DNA of 8,523 nucleotides from contig JAJQGQ010000224.1 in the NCBI GenBank assembly GCA_021200395.1, positions 1 to 8,523 of the forward strand. The letters are read 5' to 3'. The DNA is from Erysipelotrichaceae bacterium. GTDB lineage: Bacteria > Bacillota_I > Bacilli_A > Erysipelotrichales > Coprobacillaceae. Each line of letters opens with the position of its first letter. Positions within the stretch are counted from its first letter, which is position 1. Below, in pieces: positions 1 through 5,991 of the stretch. A program made the position numbers and the translations under genes. The notes below the pieces were generated by a model. The model made no database searches, was not told where the DNA came from, and saw nothing but the letters and a program-made list of their open reading frames with translations.

Positions 1-143
1 TTAAGGATAGACGTCCTGGTGATATTGCAACATGTTATGCTGATCCAACACGTGCAAAAGAAGAACTTGGCTGGGTAGCAGAGAAGACACTTGATGATAT
101 GTGTCGTGATACTTGGAATTTTGCAAAAAAACATTTGTTATAA
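1..143 (+). CDS. galE: UDP-glucose 4-epimerase, C-terminal end (partial)
   Basis: Only the last 46 codons are present, read in frame from base 3 to a TAA at 141-143; the rest lies left of the window. The tail reads RRPGDIATCYADP, then KEELGW and LDDMCRDTWNF, which is the usual C-terminal end of bacterial GalE. GalE is a cytoplasmic NAD-dependent short-chain dehydrogenase/reductase family enzyme that interconverts UDP-glucose and UDP-galactose. It serves the Leloir pathway and supplies UDP-galactose for surface glycans. The NAD-binding Rossmann part and the YxxxK catalytic motif are not visible here. A strong hairpin follows at once, so this is probably the last gene of its operon. Other extended-SDR sugar epimerases share parts of this tail, but the ATCYADP and MCRDTW segments favour GalE. 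Confidence 0.9.
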   Translation, partial: KDRRPGDIATCYADPTRAKEELGWVAEKTLDDMCRDTWNFAKKHLL

Positions 144-145
144 AT

Positions 146-171
146 AATGGATGATTTTCATCCATTTTTTT
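146..171 (+). terminator. Rho-independent terminator after galE
   Basis: A perfect 9-bp stem (AATGGATGA at 146-154 with TCATCCATT at 158-166) has a 3-base TTT loop and runs into a T tract ending at 171. It begins three bases after the galE stop codon. The next gene's -10 box starts only three bases beyond the T tract, so end and start of transcription are packed together. Confidence 0.85.
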
Positions 172-173
172 AG

Positions 174-179
174 TATAAT
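174..179 (+). promoter_or_regulatory. Probable -10 box of the aminotransferase-acylphosphatase unit
   Basis: A perfect TATAAT lies at 174-179, placing transcription start near 186 and leaving a leader of about 19 bases before the ATG at 205. No good -35 hexamer sits 16-19 bp upstream; that region (about 150-157) is the stem of the galE terminator. The promoter call therefore rests on the -10 box and the position just after a terminator. Confidence 0.45.
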
Positions 180-204
180 CAATACAAAGAAAAGAGGTAA
201 CAAA

Positions 205-1371
205 ATGAGAGAATTAGGTAATAATCGTGTTAAACAATTAAAACCATCAGCAACCATGGCTATGAGTGTCAAAGCCAATGAATTAAAAGCAAATGGTATA
301 GATATCATTAATCTCGCTGGAGGAGAACCAAACTTCGATACACCAGAGCCCATTAAACAAGCAGCTATTGATGCTTTAAACAATGGGGAAACCCACTATA
401 CTATGGGTGGCGGGGTCAAGGCATTAAGAGAAGGCATTGTAGACAAACTCAAAGCTGAAAATAATATTGATGCTACTATTGATCAAATAGTCTTAACACC
501 TGGTGGTAAGTATGCATTATTTTTAAGTATTCAATCATTGTTGAATGAAGGTGATGAAGTTATTATTGTAGCTCCTAGCTGGGTGTCTTATGAACCTATG
601 TTGATAGCGAATGGGGCAGTACCTGTATTTTTAGAGTTAACGGAAGAAGACAACTTTAAGTTGACAAAAGACAAACTTTTATCGAAGACAAATGATAGAA
701 CAAGAATGGTGATTGTTTGTAGTCCAAGTAATCCGACAGGACATGATTTGACTCAAGAAGAGATTGATGAATTGGTTGATTATATTAAGGAAACGGATGT
801 TTCTATATTGATGGATGAAATCTATGAACATTTGATTTATGAAAGACCACATCTTTCTTTAGCAGCTAATAAGGAAATTGCTGATAAAGTCATTACGATT
901 ATGGGATTTTCTAAAGGATATGCTATGACAGGATGGCGTTTGGGTTATATTGTTGCTTCTAAGGAAAATATTGGATATATTAATAAGGTTTACCAACATT
1001 CTATTACATGTGTCAATTCATTTGTGCAATATGGAGCCATTAAAGCTTTAACTTGTCATAAGGAAATTGAAGAGATGAGGCAAGCTTATTTAAGAAGAAG
1101 AAATTTCTTTATAGAAGATTTAAATAATATTCAAGGTGTAAAAGCTATTATGCCTGAAGGTGCTTTCTATGCTTGGGTTGAATTTACTAAGGAAGGTTAT
1201 AATGATTCAGAAAGTTTATGTAATTATATCTTAGAAGAAGCACATGTAGCAGGTGCTCCTGGAGTAGCTTTTTCCCCAAGTGATAAGTGTCATGTGAGAT
1301 TCTCTATTGCATCATCTGATGAAGACTTAAAAGAAGCAGCTAGAAGAATCAAAGTAGCAATGGAAAAATAA
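205..1371 (+). CDS. PLP-dependent class I aminotransferase, aspartate aminotransferase type
   Basis: This 388-residue cytoplasmic enzyme belongs to fold-type I, class I/II aminotransferases and most resembles subgroup Ib aspartate aminotransferases (Bacillus AspB, Thermus AspC). These move an amino group between aspartate and 2-oxoglutarate. Visible family features in order: a LAGGEPNFDTPEPI substrate-lid region near residues 37-50, the aromatic W126 that stacks on the cofactor (APSWVSYEP), N176 in SPSNPTG, D204 and Y207 in MDEIYEH, the Schiff-base lysine K237 in FSKGYAMTGWRLGY, and the carboxylate-binding R365 in VRFSIAS. Length is normal. The start is set at the ATG at 205 because AGAGG at 193-197 stands 7 bases upstream; an in-frame ATG at 151 lies inside the galE terminator and has no ribosome binding site. 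Acylphosphatase follows after 15 bases, probably in one transcript. Exact amino-acid preference cannot be read from the sequence. Confidence 0.9.
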   Translation: MRELGNNRVKQLKPSATMAMSVKANELKANGIDIINLAGGEPNFDTPEPIKQAAIDALNNGETHYTMGGGVKALREGIVDKLKAENNIDATIDQIVLTPGGKYALFLSIQSLLNEGDEVIIVAPSWVSYEPMLIANGAVPVFLELTEEDNFKLTKDKLLSKTNDRTRMVIVCSPSNPTGHDLTQEEIDELVDYIKETDVSILMDEIYEHLIYERPHLSLAANKEIADKVITIMGFSKGYAMTGWRLGYIVASKENIGYINKVYQHSITCVNSFVQYGAIKALTCHKEIEEMRQAYLRRRNFFIEDLNNIQGVKAIMPEGAFYAWVEFTKEGYNDSESLCNYILEEAHVAGAPGVAFSPSDKCHVRFSIASSDEDLKEAARRIKVAMEK

Positions 1372-1372
1372 G

Positions 1373-1380
1373 AAAGGAAG
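1373..1380 (+). promoter_or_regulatory. Ribosome binding site that fixes a TTG start
   Basis: AAAGGAAG lies directly after the aminotransferase stop codon. It is about 9 bases from the TTG at 1387-1389, and no in-frame ATG lies between. It supports TTG as the acylphosphatase start. Confidence 0.7.
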
Positions 1381-1386
1381 ATTTTA

Positions 1387-1656
1387 TTGGTTAGAAAACA
1401 TTATATATTTCATGGAAGAGTACAAGGTGTTGGTTTTAGAGTAACACTTTATCAAGCTTGTATGCGTTTAAAACTCACTGGTTGGGTAAGAAATAAATAT
1501 GACGGAACTGTGGAAGCTTGCATCCAAGGTGATCCAGACAAGATAGAACAAGCCATTAGTTATATGAATAATACAAGATATATTAGAATCACACAAATGG
1601 ATGTAGAAGAAATACCCGTTCTTCCTAGTGAAAAAGCATTTGATATGAAATACTAA
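1387..1656 (+). CDS. acyP: Acylphosphatase
   Basis: This small cytoplasmic enzyme hydrolyses the carboxyl-phosphate bond of acyl phosphates such as acetyl phosphate or 1,3-bisphosphoglycerate. At 89 residues it has the usual family length. Both family signatures are complete: FHGRVQGVGFR at residues 8-18, whose Arg18 binds the phosphate, and GWVRNKYDGTVEACIQG at residues 32-48, whose Asn36 positions the attacking water. Translation starts at TTG; the first Met downstream (residue 26) would remove the catalytic arginine, so the TTG is needed. It follows the aminotransferase by 15 bases and ends in a hairpin, so it is the last gene of a two-gene unit. The pairing with an aminotransferase gives no clear functional link. 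Its stop codon overlaps the first bases of the terminator stem. Confidence 0.93.
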   Translation: MVRKHYIFHGRVQGVGFRVTLYQACMRLKLTGWVRNKYDGTVEACIQGDPDKIEQAISYMNNTRYIRITQMDVEEIPVLPSEKAFDMKY

Positions 1657-1682
1657 GAGCTGTCAAACTGACAGCTCTTTTA
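1655..1682 (+). terminator. Terminator between acyP and the convergent DUF1810 gene
   Basis: A perfect 11-bp stem (AAGAGCTGTCA at 1655-1665 with TGACAGCTCTT at 1669-1679) has an AAC loop and a short run of T to 1682. The plus-strand TAA at 1654-1656 overlaps its left edge. The minus-strand TGA (1665-1663) lies inside the left stem. It can fold on both strands, but the T run on the minus side is poor, so termination of the DUF1810 gene here is less certain. Confidence 0.8.
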
Positions 1683-2085
1683 AGATATCTAAAGTTTTTT
1701 GATCTTTTTTTCCATTATAGTATTTATCTAATACTTTTTTAAATATATCATTATCACTCACATAATCAAACAAAGTCATACATGAACATAACTTGAAATG
1801 ATCAGGATAACCCATAACATCCATTGGATCATTATTATCTAACTCTAATAATGATTCACTTATTTCAATTAATCTTTTACCTAATATATCATTATCATAA
1901 TAATCTCGTGCTTCTTTAACACTATTAATAGAATAATATACTGCAGTAGAACTTCTCCCCAAACCTATAATTTGAGGAAAAATATACCAGATCCAATGAC
2001 TTTGTTTATGTCCACTTCTTATTTCTTTTAAAGCTTGATTATAACTATTCTCTTGTGCTTTGATAAAACGACTTAAATCACTCAT
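1663..2085 (-). CDS. DUF1810 family protein
   Basis: This 140-residue soluble protein matches the DUF1810 family (Pfam PF08837), small bacterial proteins of unknown biochemical role that are sometimes labelled calpastatin-like. The recognisable family blocks are KQSHWIWYIFPQ at residues 27-38, GLGRSSTA at 41-48, the DILGKRL segment at 66-72, and MGYPDHFKLCSCMTLF at 91-106. There is no signal peptide or membrane segment. The start is the ATG preceded by GAGGTG seven bases away. It has its own promoter and no partner on its strand, so it is a single-gene unit convergent with acyP and divergent from the large surface-protein gene. The last codons (KELSV) are encoded by the terminator hairpin. 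No function should be assigned from context. Confidence 0.88.
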   Translation of the reverse strand: MSDLSRFIKAQENSYNQALKEIRSGHKQSHWIWYIFPQIIGLGRSSTAVYYSINSVKEARDYYDNDILGKRLIEISESLLELDNNDPMDVMGYPDHFKLCSCMTLFDYVSDNDIFKKVLDKYYNGKKDQKTLDILKELSV

Positions 2086-2102
2086 GTTTTCACCTCGTAA
2101 CT

Positions 2103-2131
2103 ATTATACCAATATAAAATCAAAATCTTAA
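2103..2131 (-). promoter_or_regulatory. Promoter of the DUF1810 gene
   Basis: On the minus strand, TTAAGA (2131-2126, four of six matches to TTGACA) is followed after 17 bp by a perfect TATAAT (2108-2103). The predicted start falls near 2096, right at the GAGGTG ribosome binding site (2096-2091), giving a leader of only about 11-13 bases. Confidence 0.6.
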
Positions 2132-2162
2132 CATAAAATTTCGTAGAATAACAAATTGTGTG

Positions 2163-2192
2163 TTGAATTTATGGAGTGAGAAATAGTATAAT
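2163..2192 (+). promoter_or_regulatory. Promoter of the coil-CAP-coil surface protein gene
   Basis: TTGAAT at 2163-2168 and a perfect TATAAT at 2187-2192 are separated by 18 bp. This predicts a start near 2199 and a leader of about 80 bases. A 9-bp inverted repeat (TGAATTTAT at 2164-2172, ATAAATTCA at 2191-2199) spans the promoter from the -35 box to the start site and could be an operator, though such repeats arise easily in AT-rich DNA. Further TATAAT matches at 2229 and 2247 lack good -35 partners. Confidence 0.6.
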
Positions 2193-2206
2193 AAATTCAT
2201 AGTCTA

Positions 2207-2237
2207 TTAATTATGTGGATTTTATCTATATAATTAA
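2207..2237 (+). promoter_or_regulatory. Long stem-loop in the leader RNA of the surface protein gene
   Basis: Bases 2207-2220 pair with 2224-2237 over 14 consecutive positions around a TTT loop; 12 are Watson-Crick pairs and two are G-U. It begins about 8 bases after the predicted transcription start. No T run follows, so it is not a terminator. A hairpin close to the 5' end is a known way to protect an mRNA from decay, as in the ompA leader; that role is inference here. The G-U pairs would fit an RNA structure better than a DNA operator. Confidence 0.45.
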
Positions 2238-2277
2238 ATACAAGATTATAATCATATGAAGGGAAAAAGAGAGAAAA

Positions 2278-5200
2278 ATGAAAAAAGAGAAACTATTATC
2301 CATAGTTGCAGCAACAAGTATGATTGCCACAAACGCTTCACCTGTTTTTGCAACTGAATCAACTGATGATACTGATACTACAGTTGTTACATCTACTGAA
2401 ACATCATTATCAGACTTAGAAGATGCTGTATCTAGTGCTCAAAGTACTGTGGATGAAACAGGCGAAAAAATGCAAGCAACATCAGAAACATTAGGAGAAA
2501 CCCAAGTGGCTGCTAATGAAGCAAGCACGACTTATTCACAAGCTCAATCAACAGCTGATACTGCTTATGAAACAGCAAGTTCTGCTATCCAATCCGCAAC
2601 TGATTCAGTAACTGATGAATTGGAAGAAGCAGAAGAGACTTTAGAAGAAGCTGAAAGTACTGCTAGTGAATTAAGTGAGAGTTTATCTACTGCATTAACA
2701 GATTTAGATGAGGCTAATGCAGCTTTAGAAACCGCTCAAAGTGAATATGATGAAGCACAAGCAGCAGCTGATGATATTCAAGAAGAATATAATGTAGCTG
2801 CATCAGATGTTGCGGATGCACAAGCTGTTTATGATGAAGCAAGCGAAGATTTAGCAGATGCAACAGCAGCTTTAGAAGAGGCAACTGCAGCAAGTGATGA
2901 AGCTGAAGAAGCATTAGCAACTGCCCAAGAAAATTTAACAGCTGCTCAAGAAGCAAAAGAAAGTGCTGATAGTGCAGTAACTGCTGCTGAGGAAGCGTTA
3001 ATAGATGCTCAAGCTGCTTTAGCTGAATTAACAGAAGATGATGAGGAATACGCAACATTATTAGCTACGGTAACAGCAGCTGAAGAAGCATTGGCTGAAG
3101 CACAGGCCACTCAAAGTGAAGCTGATGAGGCACTTAGTGAAGCAAAAACAGCATATAGTGAAGCTGAGGAAGGTGTTGAAGAAGCTACAGCTAATCTTGA
3201 AGACGCTCAAACAGCTTTAGAAGAAGCTGAAGCAGCATTAGAGGAAGCAACTATTGCTCTAACAGAAGCACAAGACGCAAAAGATGATGCAGATAATGCA
3301 GTAACCGAAGCTCAAGATGCATACGATGAAGCATTACAAGCATTAGAAGAAGATGCTGAATATACAGCATTACAAAATGATGTTACTTCTGCAGAAACTA
3401 CTTTAGCAACTGCACAAGTAACTCAAAGTGAAGCAGCAACAACCCTTAGTGAAGCTGAAGCTGATGTTGCAACAGCACAAATAGCTGTAAATACAGCCGA
3501 ATCAGAACTTGCAGTTGCACAAGCTGAATTAGATAGTGCTAATGAAGAACTAGAAACAGCAGAGAGTAATTTAGGAGAAGCCGAAAAAGCATTAGGGGAA
3601 GCTGAACAAGCATTAGCTGATAATGAAGAAGCTATTAAAACTGCTGGGGAAGCCGAAGCTGAAGCTTTAGCTTCATATGAAGGCGCTCAACAAACAGTAG
3701 CAGACTTAGCTGATGAAGTAGAAGCATTGTATTCAACTTGGCAAAATGCGACTACTGCGATTGAAAAAGGAAGCTATGGATTTTTTGAATGGCTTTCAGA
3801 AAATGAGAATGTTTCACAATCCGTAATCGATGATGCAACTGCAGCTATGGCAGTATATGACGCCCTTGCAGAGGGAGATTTAGTATATGGTTATACAGAT
3901 TTAGGTGCAGATGGAGATGCAACTAGTTTAGAGAATCTGTTGGCTACTCTCGAATATATTCAATACTGTAATGATTTAAGAAGTGAAAATAATTTAACTG
4001 AATTGAAAGTTTCTAGTTACTTGATGATGATTGCTGAAATCAATTTGAATTATTCAGCAGTATATACTGGACATTCTAAATGTTACAATGTTGGGGAAAA
4101 TTTGGCGTATGCTACTTATGAAAACTATGATCCTTTTGATGGTTGGTATTATGAAGAAAAAGAAAACTATGAAACTAATAATGGTGGAGAAACTGGTCAT
4201 TATTTAAATATTATCAAGTCATCTTATACAACTACTGGATTCGCAGTCACACAAAATGGTACTTATAGTATTGAAGAAAACGGATATACATATGTTTTTA
4301 AATATGACTGGGGACAGACATTTTCATCAGATAATAGTGGTATTGATGTTGATGATTATTTCAAACTTTTGAATGAATATTATGATTCTCTTGTAAATGC
4401 AGAAAGTAATTATGAAACTGCTGTTGCTGAATTAAAAGCCGCACAAGAAGCACAAGAAGCCGCACAAGAAGCTTATGAAGCTGCTCAGGCTGAAACTGCT
4501 GCTTTAAAAGATGAAACTTCTACATTAGAACAAGCTGTAACTGATGCTGAATATGAAGTAAGTGAAGCTGAAACTGCTGTAACAACAGCAAAAGCAAATG
4601 TCACTGCTAAATCGGAGGTTGCCGATACTGCTACTAAAGCATTAGAATCAGCAAATGACACTTTAACAAGTGCAAAAGCAATTTTGGCAATTGCACAAAA
4701 AGCATATGATGAGGCAACAAATGATGTTGAATCAGCTACAACTGCATTAGAAACAGCCAAAGCTGATCTTGAAGCATATGTTACTAATGCAAATAATGAA
4801 ATAGCCACTACTTTAGCTACTTTAAATGCAGCGTTAGAAGCTCAAGAAGCTGCGGAAACAGCATTAGAGTATGCTCAAACTGCTTATGAAGATGCGAGCG
4901 ATGCCTTTGCAAGTGCCCAAACAGCTTATGATGAAGCAACTAAAGCAAACACGATCGCTGCAGAAGCATTGGAAACAGCTCAAGCTACTTTAGCAGCTGC
5001 TCAAGCAGTTAAGGATGCTGCTGATGAAGAAGTAGCAAATGCCAATGCTACATTAGAAGACGCTCAAGATGCTGTAACAAGCTATAGTGATGATATTAAT
5101 GCTGCTCAAGCAGCATTGACTAGTGCAGAGGAAGCATTGGAAGCTGCACAAGAAGCACAAACTGCTGCAACAATTGCATTAAACAATGCTGACTTCGATG

Positions 5201-5952
5201 TATATACTGCCGAAGAGGATGTTGCAGTGGCAGAAGGAACGTTGATAAATGCTCAAGAAGATTTGGATGCTGCTCAAGAGGTATATGAAGAAGCTTCAGC
5301 TGTTTTAGCCGATGCTCAAGAAGTACTTGCTCCATATCAAGAAATAATGGATTCAGCTAGCGAAGCTAATGAAAAATTAGTATCAGCTCAAGCTACTGTA
5401 GCAGAATTAGAATCTCAAATAGCTACATATGAGGCTGCATTAGATGAATTAGAATCTACTATTGCAACATTGACTCAAGAAATTGAAAATCTTCAATTGT
5501 ACTTAGCTGATATTCAAGGATTTGCTACTCTTTTACAGCAAGTTGCTAATGGTGAGGAATTGATTGAATTACCACTTGAATCTGAATTAACAGCAACTTT
5601 ATATGAACTTATTGAGGCTTATGCAGATGCTTTAGCAGCTCTAGAAACTGCTGAAGTTGCATACGAAGAAGCAATTGCTGCTCTTGAAGTAGCTGAAGAA
5701 GCTTATGAAACAGCTTATGCTAATTATCAAAGTGCATCTGCTACTTTAGCAAGTGCAAAAGAAGCACTTGCCGCTTATCTTGCTTCAATCAGTAATGATG
5801 ATGAAACTGATACAAGTGATGAAACAAGTACTAGTGAAGATACAAGTATTGTAAAAACTGGTGATGATTATATGTTATTTGAAACATTTACAATTATGAT
5901 GTTATCAGGTGCTGTTGCTTATATTAGTATTAAGAAAAGAAAAACTGAATAA
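2278..5952 (+). CDS. Wall-anchored coiled-coil surface protein with central CAP domain (PrgA/Sec10-like architecture)
   Basis: This is a 1224-residue exported protein. Residues 1-25 form a signal peptide ending SPVFA. Residues about 42-495 are a nearly unbroken Ala/Glu/Gln-rich helix with heptad spacing and no proline. Residues about 545-683 form a CAP/SCP domain: H599 in TGHS, E607 in GENLA, E626 in WYYEE and H641 in TGHY make the conserved His/Glu tetrad, and the only two cysteines of the protein (C564, C602) lie here. Residues about 690-1171 are a second Ala-rich coiled coil, with prolines only at 1019 and 1099. A Ser/Thr/Asp-rich linker leads to IVKTGD (1191-1196), a hydrophobic segment and a KKRK tail, a sortase-type signal without the LP of LPXTG. 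Enterococcal PrgA/Sec10 proteins share this order, with the arms pairing as a stalk that presents the CAP domain. By inference this protein is a cell-surface stalk too; ligand or activity is unknown. The start has a weak purine-rich binding site (AAGGGA at 2259-2264, AGAGAG nearer). Confidence 0.88.
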   Translation: MKKEKLLSIVAATSMIATNASPVFATESTDDTDTTVVTSTETSLSDLEDAVSSAQSTVDETGEKMQATSETLGETQVAANEASTTYSQAQSTADTAYETASSAIQSATDSVTDELEEAEETLEEAESTASELSESLSTALTDLDEANAALETAQSEYDEAQAAADDIQEEYNVAASDVADAQAVYDEASEDLADATAALEEATAASDEAEEALATAQENLTAAQEAKESADSAVTAAEEALIDAQAALAELTEDDEEYATLLATVTAAEEALAEAQATQSEADEALSEAKTAYSEAEEGVEEATANLEDAQTALEEAEAALEEATIALTEAQDAKDDADNAVTEAQDAYDEALQALEEDAEYTALQNDVTSAETTLATAQVTQSEAATTLSEAEADVATAQIAVNTAESELAVAQAELDSANEELETAESNLGEAEKALGEAEQALADNEEAIKTAGEAEAEALASYEGAQQTVADLADEVEALYSTWQNATTAIEKGSYGFFEWLSENENVSQSVIDDATAAMAVYDALAEGDLVYGYTDLGADGDATSLENLLATLEYIQYCNDLRSENNLTELKVSSYLMMIAEINLNYSAVYTGHSKCYNVGENLAYATYENYDPFDGWYYEEKENYETNNGGETGHYLNIIKSSYTTTGFAVTQNGTYSIEENGYTYVFKYDWGQTFSSDNSGIDVDDYFKLLNEYYDSLVNAESNYETAVAELKAAQEAQEAAQEAYEAAQAETAALKDETSTLEQAVTDAEYEVSEAETAVTTAKANVTAKSEVADTATKALESANDTLTSAKAILAIAQKAYDEATNDVESATTALETAKADLEAYVTNANNEIATTLATLNAALEAQEAAETALEYAQTAYEDASDAFASAQTAYDEATKANTIAAEALETAQATLAAAQAVKDAADEEVANANATLEDAQDAVTSYSDDINAAQAALTSAEEALEAAQEAQTAATIALNNADFDVYTAEEDVAVAEGTLINAQEDLDAAQEVYEEASAVLADAQEVLAPYQEIMDSASEANEKLVSAQATVAELESQIATYEAALDELESTIATLTQEIENLQLYLADIQGFATLLQQVANGEELIELPLESELTATLYELIEAYADALAALETAEVAYEEAIAALEVAEEAYETAYANYQSASATLASAKEALAAYLASISNDDETDTSDETSTSEDTSIVKTGDDYMLFETFTIMMLSGAVAYISIKKRKTE
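2935..3456 (+). repeat. Diverged tandem duplication within the N-terminal coiled coil
   Basis: Residues 220-289 (2935-3144) and 328-393 (3259-3456) align along their whole length with one 4-residue gap. Shared landmarks in the same order are AQ(E/D)AK, ADxAVT, a charged break EDDEEY or EDAEY, VTxAE, AQxTQSEA and LSEA. The last 33 positions, from EY to LSEA, have 20 identities with no gap. The period is 108 residues (104 after the gap). Similarity is also visible at the DNA level, for example ACTCAAAGTGAAGC in both. Composition alone would not place these rarer residues in register, so duplication is likely. Confidence 0.65.
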
Positions 5953-5956
5953 ATAT

Positions 5957-5991
5957 AAATGAGTGAGTTTCACAAAACTCACTCATTTTTT
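5957..5991. terminator. Shared terminator of the surface protein gene and the convergent PBP gene
   Basis: A 14-bp perfect stem (AAATGAGTGAGTTT at 5957-5970 with AAACTCACTCATTT at 5975-5988) has a CACA loop. T follows to 5991 on the plus strand, and a T-rich stretch follows on the minus strand. It starts four bases after the surface-protein stop. The PBP stop codon (TGA, 5985-5983 on the minus strand) lies inside the stem, so one hairpin appears to close both genes. Confidence 0.85.

Noticed and set aside
151..204. Upstream ATG extending the aminotransferase by 18 residues
   Set aside because: The ATG lies in the galE terminator stem, upstream of the -10 box, without a ribosome binding site; the ATG at 205 has one at good distance.
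138..383. Minus-strand frame across the galE terminator and the start of the aminotransferase
   Set aside because: It runs opposite to a clearly coding N-terminus, has no binding site and crosses a terminator hairpin.
2256..2280. Possible small upstream frame starting at ATG 2256 in the surface protein leader
   Set aside because: It has no ribosome binding site and runs out of frame into the gene; nothing suggests that it is translated.
2714..3058. Open minus-strand frame rich in Leu, His and Gln inside the surface protein gene
   Set aside because: It is the antisense of GCT/GCA and GAA repeats, which read as long open Leu/Gln/His strings. It has no ribosome binding site and no family likeness.
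4485..4808. Open minus-strand frame with hydrophobic Ala/Ser/Val content resembling a membrane protein
   Set aside because: The composition follows from reading the Ala/Thr/Glu coiled-coil codons backwards; there is no start signal and no independent promoter.
5120..5335. Short minus-strand Leu/Gln-rich frame
   Set aside because: Same antisense effect as the other frames within the coiled-coil coding region.
2400..5800. Repetitive DNA suggestive of a CRISPR array or satellite
   Set aside because: The repetition follows codon triplets for Ala, Glu and Gln in one open frame, with no constant repeat length or spacers. It is coding coiled coil.
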